Source: Paenibacillus sp. MBLB1832 (GTDB taxonomy: Bacteria; Bacillota; Bacilli; Paenibacillales; NBRC-103111). Taken from it: a DNA stretch of 64,000 nt. The stretch lies in NCBI RefSeq assembly GCF_032271945.1, contig NZ_CP130319.1, forward strand, positions 5,403,501 through 5,467,500, in the 5' to 3' direction. Positions 18,286 through 26,133 of this stretch are shown piece by piece (position 1 is the first letter of the stretch; each line of letters opens with the position of its first letter). The notes under the pieces are model-generated. The model searched no databases. It was not told the DNA's origin and worked only from the letters and a program-made list of their open reading frames with translations. Made by a program: the position numbers and the translations under genes.

Positions 18286-18379
18286 TGGGTTGGGGATGAA
18301 GGTAATGCGGAAGATACACGAAGTACTAGTTTAATGATATAATATAGTCAGAATAATGTTATTTGAAAGGGACGTGAAA

Positions 18380-18652
18380 ATGAATATTAAGCCCTCCACC
18401 ACAATCAGACAAGATTATAACGGATTCTCGAAGTATTGCCATGAGATTGATGAGCCCGTGGTTTTAACGCGTAACGGTGAAGCCGATTTAGTCGTTATGA
18501 GTCATGAAGCCTTTCGAAGAATGGAAGCTCGCATTAAGCTCCAATCTAAACTATTGGTTGCAGAAAAGCAGATAGCTGAAGGCGAGCAGCTTCTTGACCA
18601 TGACCAAGTAATGGCAAGAATACGGAGAAAAATTGATGCAGCCAAAGAATAG
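18380..18652 (+). CDS. Phd/YefM-type antitoxin
   Basis: 90 residues. N-terminal DNA-binding fold typical of Phd/YefM (MNIKPSTTIRQDYNGFSKYC ... EPVVLTRNGEADLVVMSHEAF) and a helical, charged C-terminus that would bind the toxin. ATG 18380 is chosen with AAAGGGACG upstream; the frame extends eight codons further without an RBS. It overlaps the toxin gene by 17 bp, the usual antitoxin-first order. It should repress its own promoter; TATAAT-like TATAATATA lies at about 18338-18346. Confidence 0.9.
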   Translation: MNIKPSTTIRQDYNGFSKYCHEIDEPVVLTRNGEADLVVMSHEAFRRMEARIKLQSKLLVAEKQIAEGEQLLDHDQVMARIRRKIDAAKE

Positions 18653-18959
18653 TGTCAAATATTCTCCAGCAGCAGTTGATGATATGGATGAAATCTTCTC
18701 GTATATATCCAAGGATGATATTTCCGCTGCAGAAAAATTGTTGGAAAAGTTAGATCTTCAGATCTCGAGATTGGCAACCTTCCCAGAAATGGGTTCAGTG
18801 ATATCCGAAGATGCGTATTCACTTGTACAACGAGGCTACCGATTTATTGTTGTGAATCCCTATCTGGTATTCTATCGTGTCATCCAAGACACTGTAATAG
18901 TCCATCGTATTTTACATGGGCGCAGGGATTATCTTCGCGAATTATTTGGTTCATTTTGA
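18636..18959 (+). CDS. RelE/ParE-superfamily toxin
   Basis: 107 residues with the RelE/ParE fold pattern: KYSPAAVDDMDEIFSYIS at the start, ISRLATFPEMGS in the middle, and YRFIVVNPYLVFYRVIQDT ... VHRILHGRRDYLRELF at the end. The Arg-rich end 'ILHGRRDY' is typical of RelE/ParE toxins. It may cut mRNA on the ribosome or poison gyrase; the sequence does not settle which. ATG 18636 has CGGAGA 7 bp upstream inside the antitoxin gene. Translationally coupled to the antitoxin. Confidence 0.88.
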   Translation: MQPKNSVKYSPAAVDDMDEIFSYISKDDISAAEKLLEKLDLQISRLATFPEMGSVISEDAYSLVQRGYRFIVVNPYLVFYRVIQDTVIVHRILHGRRDYLRELFGSF

Positions 18960-18963
18960 ATTC

Positions 18964-18993
18964 AGCCGCTCGAATCTGAGCAGCTTTTTTTAT
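18964..18993 (+). terminator. Terminator after the toxin gene
   Basis: AGCCGCTC and GAGCAGCT form an imperfect stem followed by TTTTTTTATTTT, directly after the toxin stop. Confidence 0.75.
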
Positions 18994-19103
18994 TTTCCAT
19001 CCTCACCATCCCCAACATGACAAAAATGTCACCTTACTTCGTGAAAAATCGATGGTTGACGCAAACATTAGTCGGTATAGTAGGTACATGAGGAGGGCAA
19101 ACG

Positions 19104-19136
19104 ATGACCTACATCGCTGCTTGCAATTCCAGATAA
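19104..19136 (+). CDS. Possible 10-codon leader peptide
   Basis: ATG at 19104 opens a 10-residue frame (MTYIAACNSR) ending TAA. A very strong GAGGAGGG lies 6-7 bp upstream. It lies 145 bp before the DUF5658-like gene in an otherwise empty 320-bp gap. It could be a leader peptide or a chance frame behind a strong RBS. No other evidence. Confidence 0.3.
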   Translation: MTYIAACNSR

Positions 19137-19280
19137 GCTTCGATTTATACCTATTAGACCGTATTTAGGGGAAGTTTCCTCCTGAATTTAACTACATGAC
19201 GGCAACTGGACAAACTCCCCTTCTAAATGATACATTATGTATCAGAAGAGAGAATTCAATGACGGAGAGCGAGGGTATTT

Positions 19281-19613
19281 ATGCCTGTCTTTCGATTGTT
19301 ATTCAGAAGCAAAACGCTGATCTTGCTGTTCATTCTCTGTCTCCTCGACGCTGTATGCACCGATATCGGGTTGAGGCTCCACTATATCCAAGAGGCGAAT
19401 CCGATCATCCGCCGTTTTTATGAATGGCATCTTATTACCTATTATATCGTGAAGCTCATTTTCCCGGTTGTATTAATGATGATGCATCCGTATATCCGCC
19501 AAAAAACATGGGTGAAGCCCTGTCTAACCTTGACTGTCATCGTATATGCAACTATCAATGCGTATCACGTTGTCTGGTTAACCTACGGGCTTACATTGGC
19601 AGGTTCCCCCTAA
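19281..19613 (+). CDS. Small integral membrane protein (DUF5658-like)
   Basis: 110 residues with three to four membrane segments: ILLFILCLLDAVCTDIGLRL, HLITYYIVKLIFPVVLMMMH and LTLTVIVYATINAYHVVWLTY. The arrangement with 'LD...TD' in the first helix, 'EANP' after it and 'N..H...L' in the last fits DUF5658-type proteins, which have no known function. ATG has GAGGG 7-8 bp upstream. It lies alone, convergent with the hybrid kinase. Confidence 0.75.
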   Translation: MPVFRLLFRSKTLILLFILCLLDAVCTDIGLRLHYIQEANPIIRRFYEWHLITYYIVKLIFPVVLMMMHPYIRQKTWVKPCLTLTVIVYATINAYHVVWLTYGLTLAGSP

Positions 19614-19652
19614 AATGAAAAGCGGGTGTCCGCCCAGGACACCCCCTACTTA

Positions 19653-22520
19653 TTACGCCTCATTTACTAACAAAGCCTCGCTCGTCCCCAGGATGACATC
19701 GATGTTATCCTGAACACGCTGTAAGTGTGCCGAACAACTCGTCACGTCCATGCCCGTCTCCAGCTCTTTCTCCATCGCAAGTACCGCTGCGACCAAAGCA
19801 TCCCCGTAGAAATTGGCTGCGATCCCTTTCAACGTGTGGATTTTGCGGCTGACGACGACCTTTTCCCCGCTGAGTACAAATGGCATTACCTGATCATAGA
19901 AGTGTTGATAGTCCAGTCTGAATTTCTCGATGATATATTGAAAAATGTGCAGCTTGTGATCGATATTTTTCATCAATTGCTCGGTGCCGATGCCTGGAAT
20001 CGCTGTAAGCCAGCTCATATCCTGCCATTTCGCCAGCATGGCGGCGAGCTGCCACTCTGTCACGGGCTTGATCAGCAAATCGTTGATGCCCAACTTGAGC
20101 ATTTGCATACGATCTTGCATGAGAACATTCGCTGTCAGTGCAATGATCGGCACTTGATTCATGCTTTTGCGCTGACGAAGCTTCTGCGTAGCCTCATAAC
20201 CATCGATCTCAGGCATATGAATGTCCATGAGAATCAGCTTCCACGCCTCCTGGTCCGCTAGCTCTAATGCTTCACGACCATTGTTCGCAATGACCACGTG
20301 ATAGCCTAATTGCCCTAGCAACTCAGTGATGACAAGCTGATTAATGTCATTGTCCTCCGCTACCAGGATACTTCCCTTGGATGCGACGAGCTGCTTCTCA
20401 GCCGTGTGCGATGCAAGATGCGAATCGGTCTTCACCGTTCGCGTCTCTTGCTGAATCAGCCCGTCCAAGGTCATCTTCAGCATCCCTCTGCTCACAGGCT
20501 TCACGAGCACGGCATCCGCCTGCAGGATCGATGGCAGCTCGGAAATCTGTTCCCTGCCATCGAGTGTCGTATAGGCGATGACCTTCGTCCGGGAACGATC
20601 AATCGGCGCCATGACACGCTCTAGGCCGACTTGCTCCTTGAAGGCTTCCATTTGCATATCCAGAATCACATACGGGACCGCTTCCCCGTTCCATGCATCC
20701 TGCTCAAGGGAATCGATCAGTGCTGCGGCCGTCGAAACTGTCTCGACCTCCATTTGCAGACTGCCGAGCAATTCGCTTAAATGCTCCGCGACAAGCGCAT
20801 AATCCTCAGCGAGCCGGATACGCTGTCCCGCGAAGGATATCTCCGTCGCTCTCCTTTCCGCAAGTGCGGCCTCGGCCTTGTTAGCCTTCTCCAGCAGGAG
20901 GCGGAAATAGAAGCAGCTTCCCTCGCCTGGTCGTGTATCTACCTGCAGCACGCCGCCCATTGACTGAACGAGATGCTGGCAAATAACGAGACCTAAGCCC
21001 GTTCCCCCATATCGGCGGCTCGTAGACGTATCGGCTTGAGAGAAAGGCACGAATAGCTTCGCTACCTGCTCTTTAGAAATGCCTATCCCCGTATCCTCAA
21101 TGGCGAATAGAATAATATCGCCTTCATCGCTCGTTTCTTCCAAGGCAACCTTAATCCTCAAATGTCCTCGCTTCGTAAACTTAATCGCATTATTCGTTAA
21201 GTTAATTAATACCTGTTCGATTCGAAACGGATCCCCGCTGACGAGCTCTGGCAGATCATCCGACGTATCGAGCATGACTTCGATTGGATTCGGCCCTAAG
21301 GAAACACTGGTCAAATCGGCAACCTTCTGTAGGGAGTCTTCCAGCGAGAAGATTACCTTCTCGATGATCATTTTGCCTGCTTCTAGCTTCGAATAGTCCA
21401 GAATATCGTTGATCGTAGCGAGCAGCACGTTGGAGGAGGCGTCAATTTTGCTCAGATAATCCTGCTGTATCGTTGAAAGCTCTGTACGCTGCATGAGCAG
21501 CGATAACCCGATAATGCCATTGAGCGGCGTTCGAATTTCATGACTCATTCTCGCTAGGAATTCACTTTTCGCACGATTCGATTGATCCGCTTCTTCGCGT
21601 TTCTTCAGGTCAGTAATATCGTGTACCGTTCCCATAACACCGCTGATCTCCGATTCTTCATCCGTAAAGAGCGGTGACAGTGTGACATTATACGCATGCT
21701 TCGAGCCGTCTGGATGAAGGAGATGAATGCCGAACTGATGCGTTTTCCCCGTAATGATCGTCTGTTCGAAGCCATGTTCCCAATTATCGAAATCATCCAT
21801 CTGAACCACATCTGCCAAATGCTTGCCCTTCACTTGATCAGAAATCAAATTGAAGGTGAGATACATTTTACTGTTGGAGGAAGCGATTGTGCCGTCTAAA
21901 TGGAAGCGAAAAATAAAATCCTCGGAATTCTCAATCAATGTCCGATACTGCTCATCCCGCGTCTTCGCTTTCATCAAAGCGGCCCGGTGCTCCGTCACAT
22001 CGCAGGCCGAGCCAATTAACTCGTGGACAGCCCCATTCCGATAAATCGGCTGCAAGCTAACCACCACCGTGTAGCCATTGAGATCGAACTCATACGTCAC
22101 ACGCTCTCCCTGCCACGCCCTCTCATAGTGCATCTTCACCTGTTCTCTGGCTTGGCTATTCAGCTGATTCGCTTCATCGATCGTTCTTCCCGAAAATTCA
22201 AATGGACGTAACCCGAGTACATCCAACAGCTGTCCCTCAACAAATAAATAAACGAACTCACCGCGATATTTATGCACCTTAAACGTGTAGCCTGGCTGGA
22301 AGCGCAGCATATCCACCAGTTCGCTTTCTACCTTCCGAATGCGCTGCACATATTCTCGATTTCGGATGAGATAGCGCAACAAGAACGCGATTAACATCGT
22401 GCATCCCATTTGATACGCAATGTATTGTCCTAATACCTTAATCGAAGTCCCGTACACCATATAAATGACTGTGAAATAAAAAATTAAAAGAAGGATACCC
22501 CGTATAACCATTTTCCCCAA
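19653..22520 (-). CDS. Hybrid sensor histidine kinase (PAS-PAS-HisKA-HATPase-REC-REC-HPt), main part of a frame-split gene
   Basis: 955-residue frame. Two membrane helices (1-50), two PAS modules (about 70-180 and 185-305), HisKA with MSHEIRTPLNGIIGL (His about 327), HATPase (N box NLTNNAIKFTKRG, DTGIGIS, GGTGLGLVICQHL), a receiver lacking the N-terminal acidic pair (pseudo-receiver, about 575-690), a full receiver (VAEDNDIN, phospho-Asp in LMDIHMPEIDG) and a C-terminal HPt (KIHTLKGIAANFYG). The two N-terminal helices are the last two of a 5TM-LYT-like sensor whose first four are in the adjoining frame (22484-22909). The frame begins at TTG with no good RBS, so the pair is best read as one gene split by a -1 shift. 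Convergent with the DUF5658-like gene. Confidence 0.88.
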   Translation of the reverse strand: MGKMVIRGILLLIFYFTVIYMVYGTSIKVLGQYIAYQMGCTMLIAFLLRYLIRNREYVQRIRKVESELVDMLRFQPGYTFKVHKYRGEFVYLFVEGQLLDVLGLRPFEFSGRTIDEANQLNSQAREQVKMHYERAWQGERVTYEFDLNGYTVVVSLQPIYRNGAVHELIGSACDVTEHRAALMKAKTRDEQYRTLIENSEDFIFRFHLDGTIASSNSKMYLTFNLISDQVKGKHLADVVQMDDFDNWEHGFEQTIITGKTHQFGIHLLHPDGSKHAYNVTLSPLFTDEESEISGVMGTVHDITDLKKREEADQSNRAKSEFLARMSHEIRTPLNGIIGLSLLMQRTELSTIQQDYLSKIDASSNVLLATINDILDYSKLEAGKMIIEKVIFSLEDSLQKVADLTSVSLGPNPIEVMLDTSDDLPELVSGDPFRIEQVLINLTNNAIKFTKRGHLRIKVALEETSDEGDIILFAIEDTGIGISKEQVAKLFVPFSQADTSTSRRYGGTGLGLVICQHLVQSMGGVLQVDTRPGEGSCFYFRLLLEKANKAEAALAERRATEISFAGQRIRLAEDYALVAEHLSELLGSLQMEVETVSTAAALIDSLEQDAWNGEAVPYVILDMQMEAFKEQVGLERVMAPIDRSRTKVIAYTTLDGREQISELPSILQADAVLVKPVSRGMLKMTLDGLIQQETRTVKTDSHLASHTAEKQLVASKGSILVAEDNDINQLVITELLGQLGYHVVIANNGREALELADQEAWKLILMDIHMPEIDGYEATQKLRQRKSMNQVPIIALTANVLMQDRMQMLKLGINDLLIKPVTEWQLAAMLAKWQDMSWLTAIPGIGTEQLMKNIDHKLHIFQYIIEKFRLDYQHFYDQVMPFVLSGEKVVVSRKIHTLKGIAANFYGDALVAAVLAMEKELETGMDVTSCSAHLQRVQDNIDVILGTSEALLVNEA

Positions 22521-22909
22521 AAAGTCTTCGCCTTCGTGAAAATAATGCTTGCTCCAGTGAGCGCCAAAAAACCGATGATAACCTGTGGGAAGGGCATCCC
22601 TCCTTCAACGATGTTCCTGCCAATACATGAAAGGATAAACGAAATCATAACGGAAACAAAGCCTCCCGAATACGCGGAAAGCATCAGACCGACCCCACGA
22701 AAATTAAACGTGACATTCGTATCAATATGGACACTAAAGTTGAGCAAGGCAATACAAAGAAAGCCGTTTACAAGTCCCGCGAACACCTTATACATCCATG
22801 GCGGTCTTTGATCCCACTTCATGAGGTGGTAGATTTGTTCAATGAATACGACGAAGACCGTTATCACTGCAAAATTAATCATTAATTCTCTCATCAGTGT
22901 CATCACCAA
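22484..22909 (-). CDS. N-terminal 5TM-LYT-type sensor fragment of the hybrid kinase
   Basis: 141-residue frame with four membrane helices (INFAVITVFVVFIEQIY; VFAGLVNGFLCIALLNFSV; GVGLMLSAYSGGFVSVMISF; PQVIIGFLALTGASIIF) and the 'FNFRGVGLMLSAYSGGFVS...GRNIVEGG' pattern of LytS/5TM-LYT sensor domains. It overlaps the start of the kinase frame by 37 bp. After TKAKTFWGK a -1 shift at G-GGA-AAA leads directly into MVIRGILLLIFYF of the kinase frame. The frame alone ends a few residues after helix four, unlike a complete sensor. The start codon is uncertain (TTG 22909 or ATG 22903; AGGA lies upstream). Confidence 0.75.
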   Translation of the reverse strand: MVMTLMRELMINFAVITVFVVFIEQIYHLMKWDQRPPWMYKVFAGLVNGFLCIALLNFSVHIDTNVTFNFRGVGLMLSAYSGGFVSVMISFILSCIGRNIVEGGMPFPQVIIGFLALTGASIIFTKAKTFWGKWLYGVSFF

Positions 22910-22943
22910 TCTGTTCCTGACTATGTTCTAACATCCATCTCTA

Positions 22944-24215
22944 TTAAATCAGATGAACTAACATCTCTTCAATCACTTTCGATTCGACAGGCTTGCTATA
23001 ATAATACCCTTGCACGAAGCGGCATCCATACTCACGCAAAATTTGCAATTCTTCTTCCGTCTCTACGCCTTCCGCTACAAGAAGTAGATTGAGCTGCTTC
23101 GCCATCGTAATCATCGCATTCACAATGACCGCATTCACGTCCCGATGACGGATGCCTTTGATGAAGGATTTATCGATTTTCATTTTATCAATGGGGAAAT
23201 CTCGCAAGTAACCTAAAGAGCTGTACCCCGTCCCGAAATCATCCATAGCAATGCGCACGCCGAGCTTCTTAAGTTCTTCCAATGAACTTGTCGCTAATCT
23301 AGCATCCACACTCAAGCTCTCCGTAATTTCGAGCTCCAGATACTTAGGCGCTAAACCTGTTTCTATCAGAATCGTGGCGACCGTTCGGCCAAGCAGGTAA
23401 TTATTAAACTGTTTCCTGGATAAATTCACAGCGACGAACATCGGCGGAAGGCCCGCTTCCTGCCACTTCTTATTCTGCGTACACGCCTCGCGCAGCACCC
23501 ACTCCCCAATGGGATGGATGAGACCACTTTCTTCGGCGATCGCAATGAATTCAGACGGCGGCACTTGGCCTAGATGAGGATTGTTCCAACGCAGCAGACA
23601 TTCAAGTCCTACGACATGGCTCGTCGAAATATCAACAACGGGCTGATACACCAACTTGAATTCGTTCTGGCTCAAAGCCTTGCGTAAATGAAACTCAACG
23701 TCCATTCGTCTCCGGAGCAAGGATTCATTGAATAATTGAGAGCCACTTCCATTCGCATCTAATTGTTGATTTTTAAGACCCATCGCAGGGTAAACGCCTT
23801 TGATTCCGTTATATATAGCCAACTTACAGCGATGCAAGAAATAAGCCGCCATCTCATCGTTCTTCGGACCTGAGACGAGCATGTCCTTGTGGAAATAATC
23901 CGCCGCTCCCAATCTCATCGCTTGAATCGTAGCAATCGACGTGTCCGAAGTATGTGTGCTCAGCACAAGAACAGGTGTTGGGCTATGCTCCATAATGAGC
24001 TGCAGAGCCGTTAGTCCTATCAATTCTGGCAGGGACATGTCGATCAGAACTAGATCGGGCTTCTCCCTTAACATACAAATCAATGCTGAATTACCATCCT
24101 CAGCTATTCCTGTCAGTTCTAGCTGTGAATCGGTATGCAAAATAGTCTTCATGACCTCTCGCGAACGCTTCGAATCGCTCACTAATAGTACTCCGTACCT
24201 GTCCGTTTGACCCAT
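22944..24215 (-). CDS. Receiver-EAL protein, likely c-di-GMP phosphodiesterase
   Basis: 423 residues. N-terminal CheY/CheB-like receiver (VLLVSDSKRS, phospho-Asp in LVLIDMSLPEL) then an EAL domain from about 185. The catalytic set is complete: E in GLECLLRW (EAL read as ECL), N in VAVNLSRKQF, E in LELEITES, DD in MDDFGTGYSSL, K in KMKIDKSFI, E in VAEGVETE and Q in FVQGYYYSKP. So c-di-GMP hydrolysis is expected. Start ATG 24215 has AGAGGTGG upstream. Its neighbours are the hybrid kinase (same strand) and a divergent OmpR-type regulator; a phosphorelay from kinase HPt to this receiver is plausible. Confidence 0.92.
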   Translation of the reverse strand: MGQTDRYGVLLVSDSKRSREVMKTILHTDSQLELTGIAEDGNSALICMLREKPDLVLIDMSLPELIGLTALQLIMEHSPTPVLVLSTHTSDTSIATIQAMRLGAADYFHKDMLVSGPKNDEMAAYFLHRCKLAIYNGIKGVYPAMGLKNQQLDANGSGSQLFNESLLRRRMDVEFHLRKALSQNEFKLVYQPVVDISTSHVVGLECLLRWNNPHLGQVPPSEFIAIAEESGLIHPIGEWVLREACTQNKKWQEAGLPPMFVAVNLSRKQFNNYLLGRTVATILIETGLAPKYLELEITESLSVDARLATSSLEELKKLGVRIAMDDFGTGYSSLGYLRDFPIDKMKIDKSFIKGIRHRDVNAVIVNAMITMAKQLNLLLVAEGVETEEELQILREYGCRFVQGYYYSKPVESKVIEEMLVHLI

Positions 24216-24316
24216 TCCTCCGCCACCTCTACAAGGCATTCTCACTTAGTAAGTTCATTATACTTTCCACTTATTAGGTTACTTCCTTGCATCTGATAGA
24301 TTTAAAGCTATTTTTT

Positions 24317-24416
24317 CGCTAATATTTCGCTAATATTTTAATTGAGTAAACATATGAAACCGCTTTACTCTTAAAATTCGACAGCGTATAATACAAGTAT
24401 TAGTAAAATATTAGCG
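24317..24416. promoter_or_regulatory. Three copies of CGCTAATATTT in the divergent promoter region
   Basis: CGCTAATATTT occurs at 24317-24327 and directly again at 24328-24338. The second copy extends to the 13-mer CGCTAATATTTTA (24328-24340), and its exact inverse TAAAATATTAGCG stands at 24404-24416, 63 bp away. It lies between the REC-EAL gene (-) and the OmpR-type regulator gene (+). A binding site for a regulator that loops or controls both promoters is the likely reading; which protein binds is unknown. Confidence 0.5.
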
Positions 24417-24480
24417 ACGTCACTCACCACATTTTTACCCATTTCAAAATTAGAAAACTATGCGTTAGGGGGAACTTCTA

Positions 24481-25185
24481 ATGGACAGAGTTTTATTAAT
24501 TGAGGACGATGACATTATTGGTGAGATGATCTGCATGTATCTGAAAGAGGAAGGCTTCATCATTCACAGGTGCCTTAACGGTAAAGAAGGCCTAGCATCC
24601 TTGCATGATTTCCAACCAGATCTGATTCTGCTTGATCTTATTCTCCCCGACTTCGAAGGAACGGAATTATGTAATTCCCTGCGAAGTAAAACAAACGTCC
24701 CGATTATTATTATCTCTTCAAACTCCAAAGTAAGTGAGAAAATCGAAGCCTTCACCGTGGGTGCAGACGACTATCTATGCAAACCGTTTAGCATGCATGA
24801 AATGAAAGCTCGGATACAAGTCCTCTTGCGACGATTTAAAAGGGAACAACCCATCGCGGCTCCGCCTGCCCCAGCACGAGAGAAAGTCACTGTCCCCGCC
24901 ATGGAACTTCAGATTAATTTAGAGAAACGAACACTGCACGTACGGGGCGAATCCATTGAGATGACCTTCTCCGAGTTCGAGCTCATTCGGCTGCTAGTGG
25001 AGCATCCTGAGCGCGTCTATCGTCGTGAAGACTTGATCAACGCCTTACGCGGATTTGATTCCTATATCAACGAACGTGCCATTGACGTACATATTACAAA
25101 CCTTCGCCGAAAGATCGAGGTGAACCCCAAGGAGCCTAAGTTTATTAAAACGGTATGGGGAGTAGGTTATAAATTCGTGATCTAG
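24481..25185 (+). CDS. OmpR/PhoB-family response regulator
   Basis: 234 residues. Receiver at 1-115 with acidic pocket LLIEDDD, phospho-Asp 52 in LILLDLILPD, and K in LCKPFS. Winged helix at about 135-232 (MTFSEFELIRLLVEHPERVYRREDLI ... INERAIDVHITNLRRKIE ... KTVWGVGYKF). AGGGGG lies before the ATG. No cognate kinase is next to it on the same strand; the hybrid kinase across the divergent region could be a partner, or it is an orphan. Well-formed family member. Confidence 0.92.
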   Translation: MDRVLLIEDDDIIGEMICMYLKEEGFIIHRCLNGKEGLASLHDFQPDLILLDLILPDFEGTELCNSLRSKTNVPIIIISSNSKVSEKIEAFTVGADDYLCKPFSMHEMKARIQVLLRRFKREQPIAAPPAPAREKVTVPAMELQINLEKRTLHVRGESIEMTFSEFELIRLLVEHPERVYRREDLINALRGFDSYINERAIDVHITNLRRKIEVNPKEPKFIKTVWGVGYKFVI

Positions 25186-25211
25186 TGACATACATGTTAC
25201 ATAAACATACA

Positions 25212-25241
25212 ACCCGATCCTGCTGAGGATCGGGCTTTTCT
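25212..25241 (+). terminator. Terminator after the OmpR-type regulator
   Basis: CCCGATCC and GGATCGGG stem with a TGCTGA loop, followed by CTTTTCTTT. Confidence 0.88.
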
Positions 25242-25315
25242 TTAAATTCTTAATTAACCACGTATTACAGGGGATCAGTCATTAGTTACACGAAACATAT
25301 GGGGAGGAAATGATT

Positions 25316-26008
25316 ATGAGCATTCAACAATTGCATGATGGGGTACATATGCTTCCGATAGGAACCGTCAACGTGTTTGTCGTGAAGACGGTTGACGGCC
25401 TCGTGCTGATCGACACGGGCAATCCTGGCAGCGCCCCTCGGATTCTCGAAGGTATTCAGGCTATCGGTTACAAGCCCTACGATTTGAAAACGATTCTCCT
25501 TACGCACGGACATCCCGATCATGCTGGCGGCGCAGCTGCATTGAAGCACGCTGTTCCTCACGTGAGTATTTACATCAGCGAGCAAGATGCGCCCATCGTG
25601 GAAAAGGGGGTGCCGCAGCGACCGCTGCAGCCGACCCCTGGCGTCATGAATAAGCTGTTGTTCCGCCTATTCATTAAAGAAACACCGATCGAAGCCTTCC
25701 CTGTGGATGGCTATCTGAAACCGAATGACACCCTTGCTTTCGCTGGTGGTTTACGCACGATTCCTGCGCCCGCGCACAGCTCAGGGCAGCTCGCCTTCTA
25801 CCTGCCTACACAGGGTGGCGTGATGTTCGCCGCGGACGCAGCCGCTAATATAATGGGGCTGGGCTTCAGCATCGGCTACGAAAATTTCGCACAAGCGAAG
25901 CAGGATTTGATTGCCTTGGGGCGAGAGGATTTCAATGTTGCGTGCTTCGGCCACGGGAAGCCGATCTTGGCGAACGCTTCGCAGAAGTTTCGTGCGAAGT
26001 GGTCATAG
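25316..26008 (+). CDS. MBL-fold metallo-hydrolase
   Basis: 230 residues. The metal-binding motif THGHPDHAGG (HxHxDH) is at about residues 62-70, with further ligands in PAPAHSSGQL and MFAADAAANIMG, and a last His in CFGHGKPI. The family includes glyoxalase II-like hydrolases, lactonases and flavodiiron modules; here only the single domain is present. ATG 25316 is preferred to ATG 25310 because GGGGAGG is 8 bp from the former and only 2 bp from the latter. Alone, followed by hairpin-like sequence at about 26030-26100. Substrate unknown. Confidence 0.88.
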   Translation: MSIQQLHDGVHMLPIGTVNVFVVKTVDGLVLIDTGNPGSAPRILEGIQAIGYKPYDLKTILLTHGHPDHAGGAAALKHAVPHVSIYISEQDAPIVEKGVPQRPLQPTPGVMNKLLFRLFIKETPIEAFPVDGYLKPNDTLAFAGGLRTIPAPAHSSGQLAFYLPTQGGVMFAADAAANIMGLGFSIGYENFAQAKQDLIALGREDFNVACFGHGKPILANASQKFRAKWS

Positions 26009-26133
26009 TTTGGAGCGAACATTTCATGCTGAAAGGTGATTTTTCATCATTTCAGAGACTCCATAGCCAAAGATGGCTTCTGGCATGATGTTTTACATCA
26101 CTATTGATAAGCGGGGAAGCGTAAGTGTGGGAC

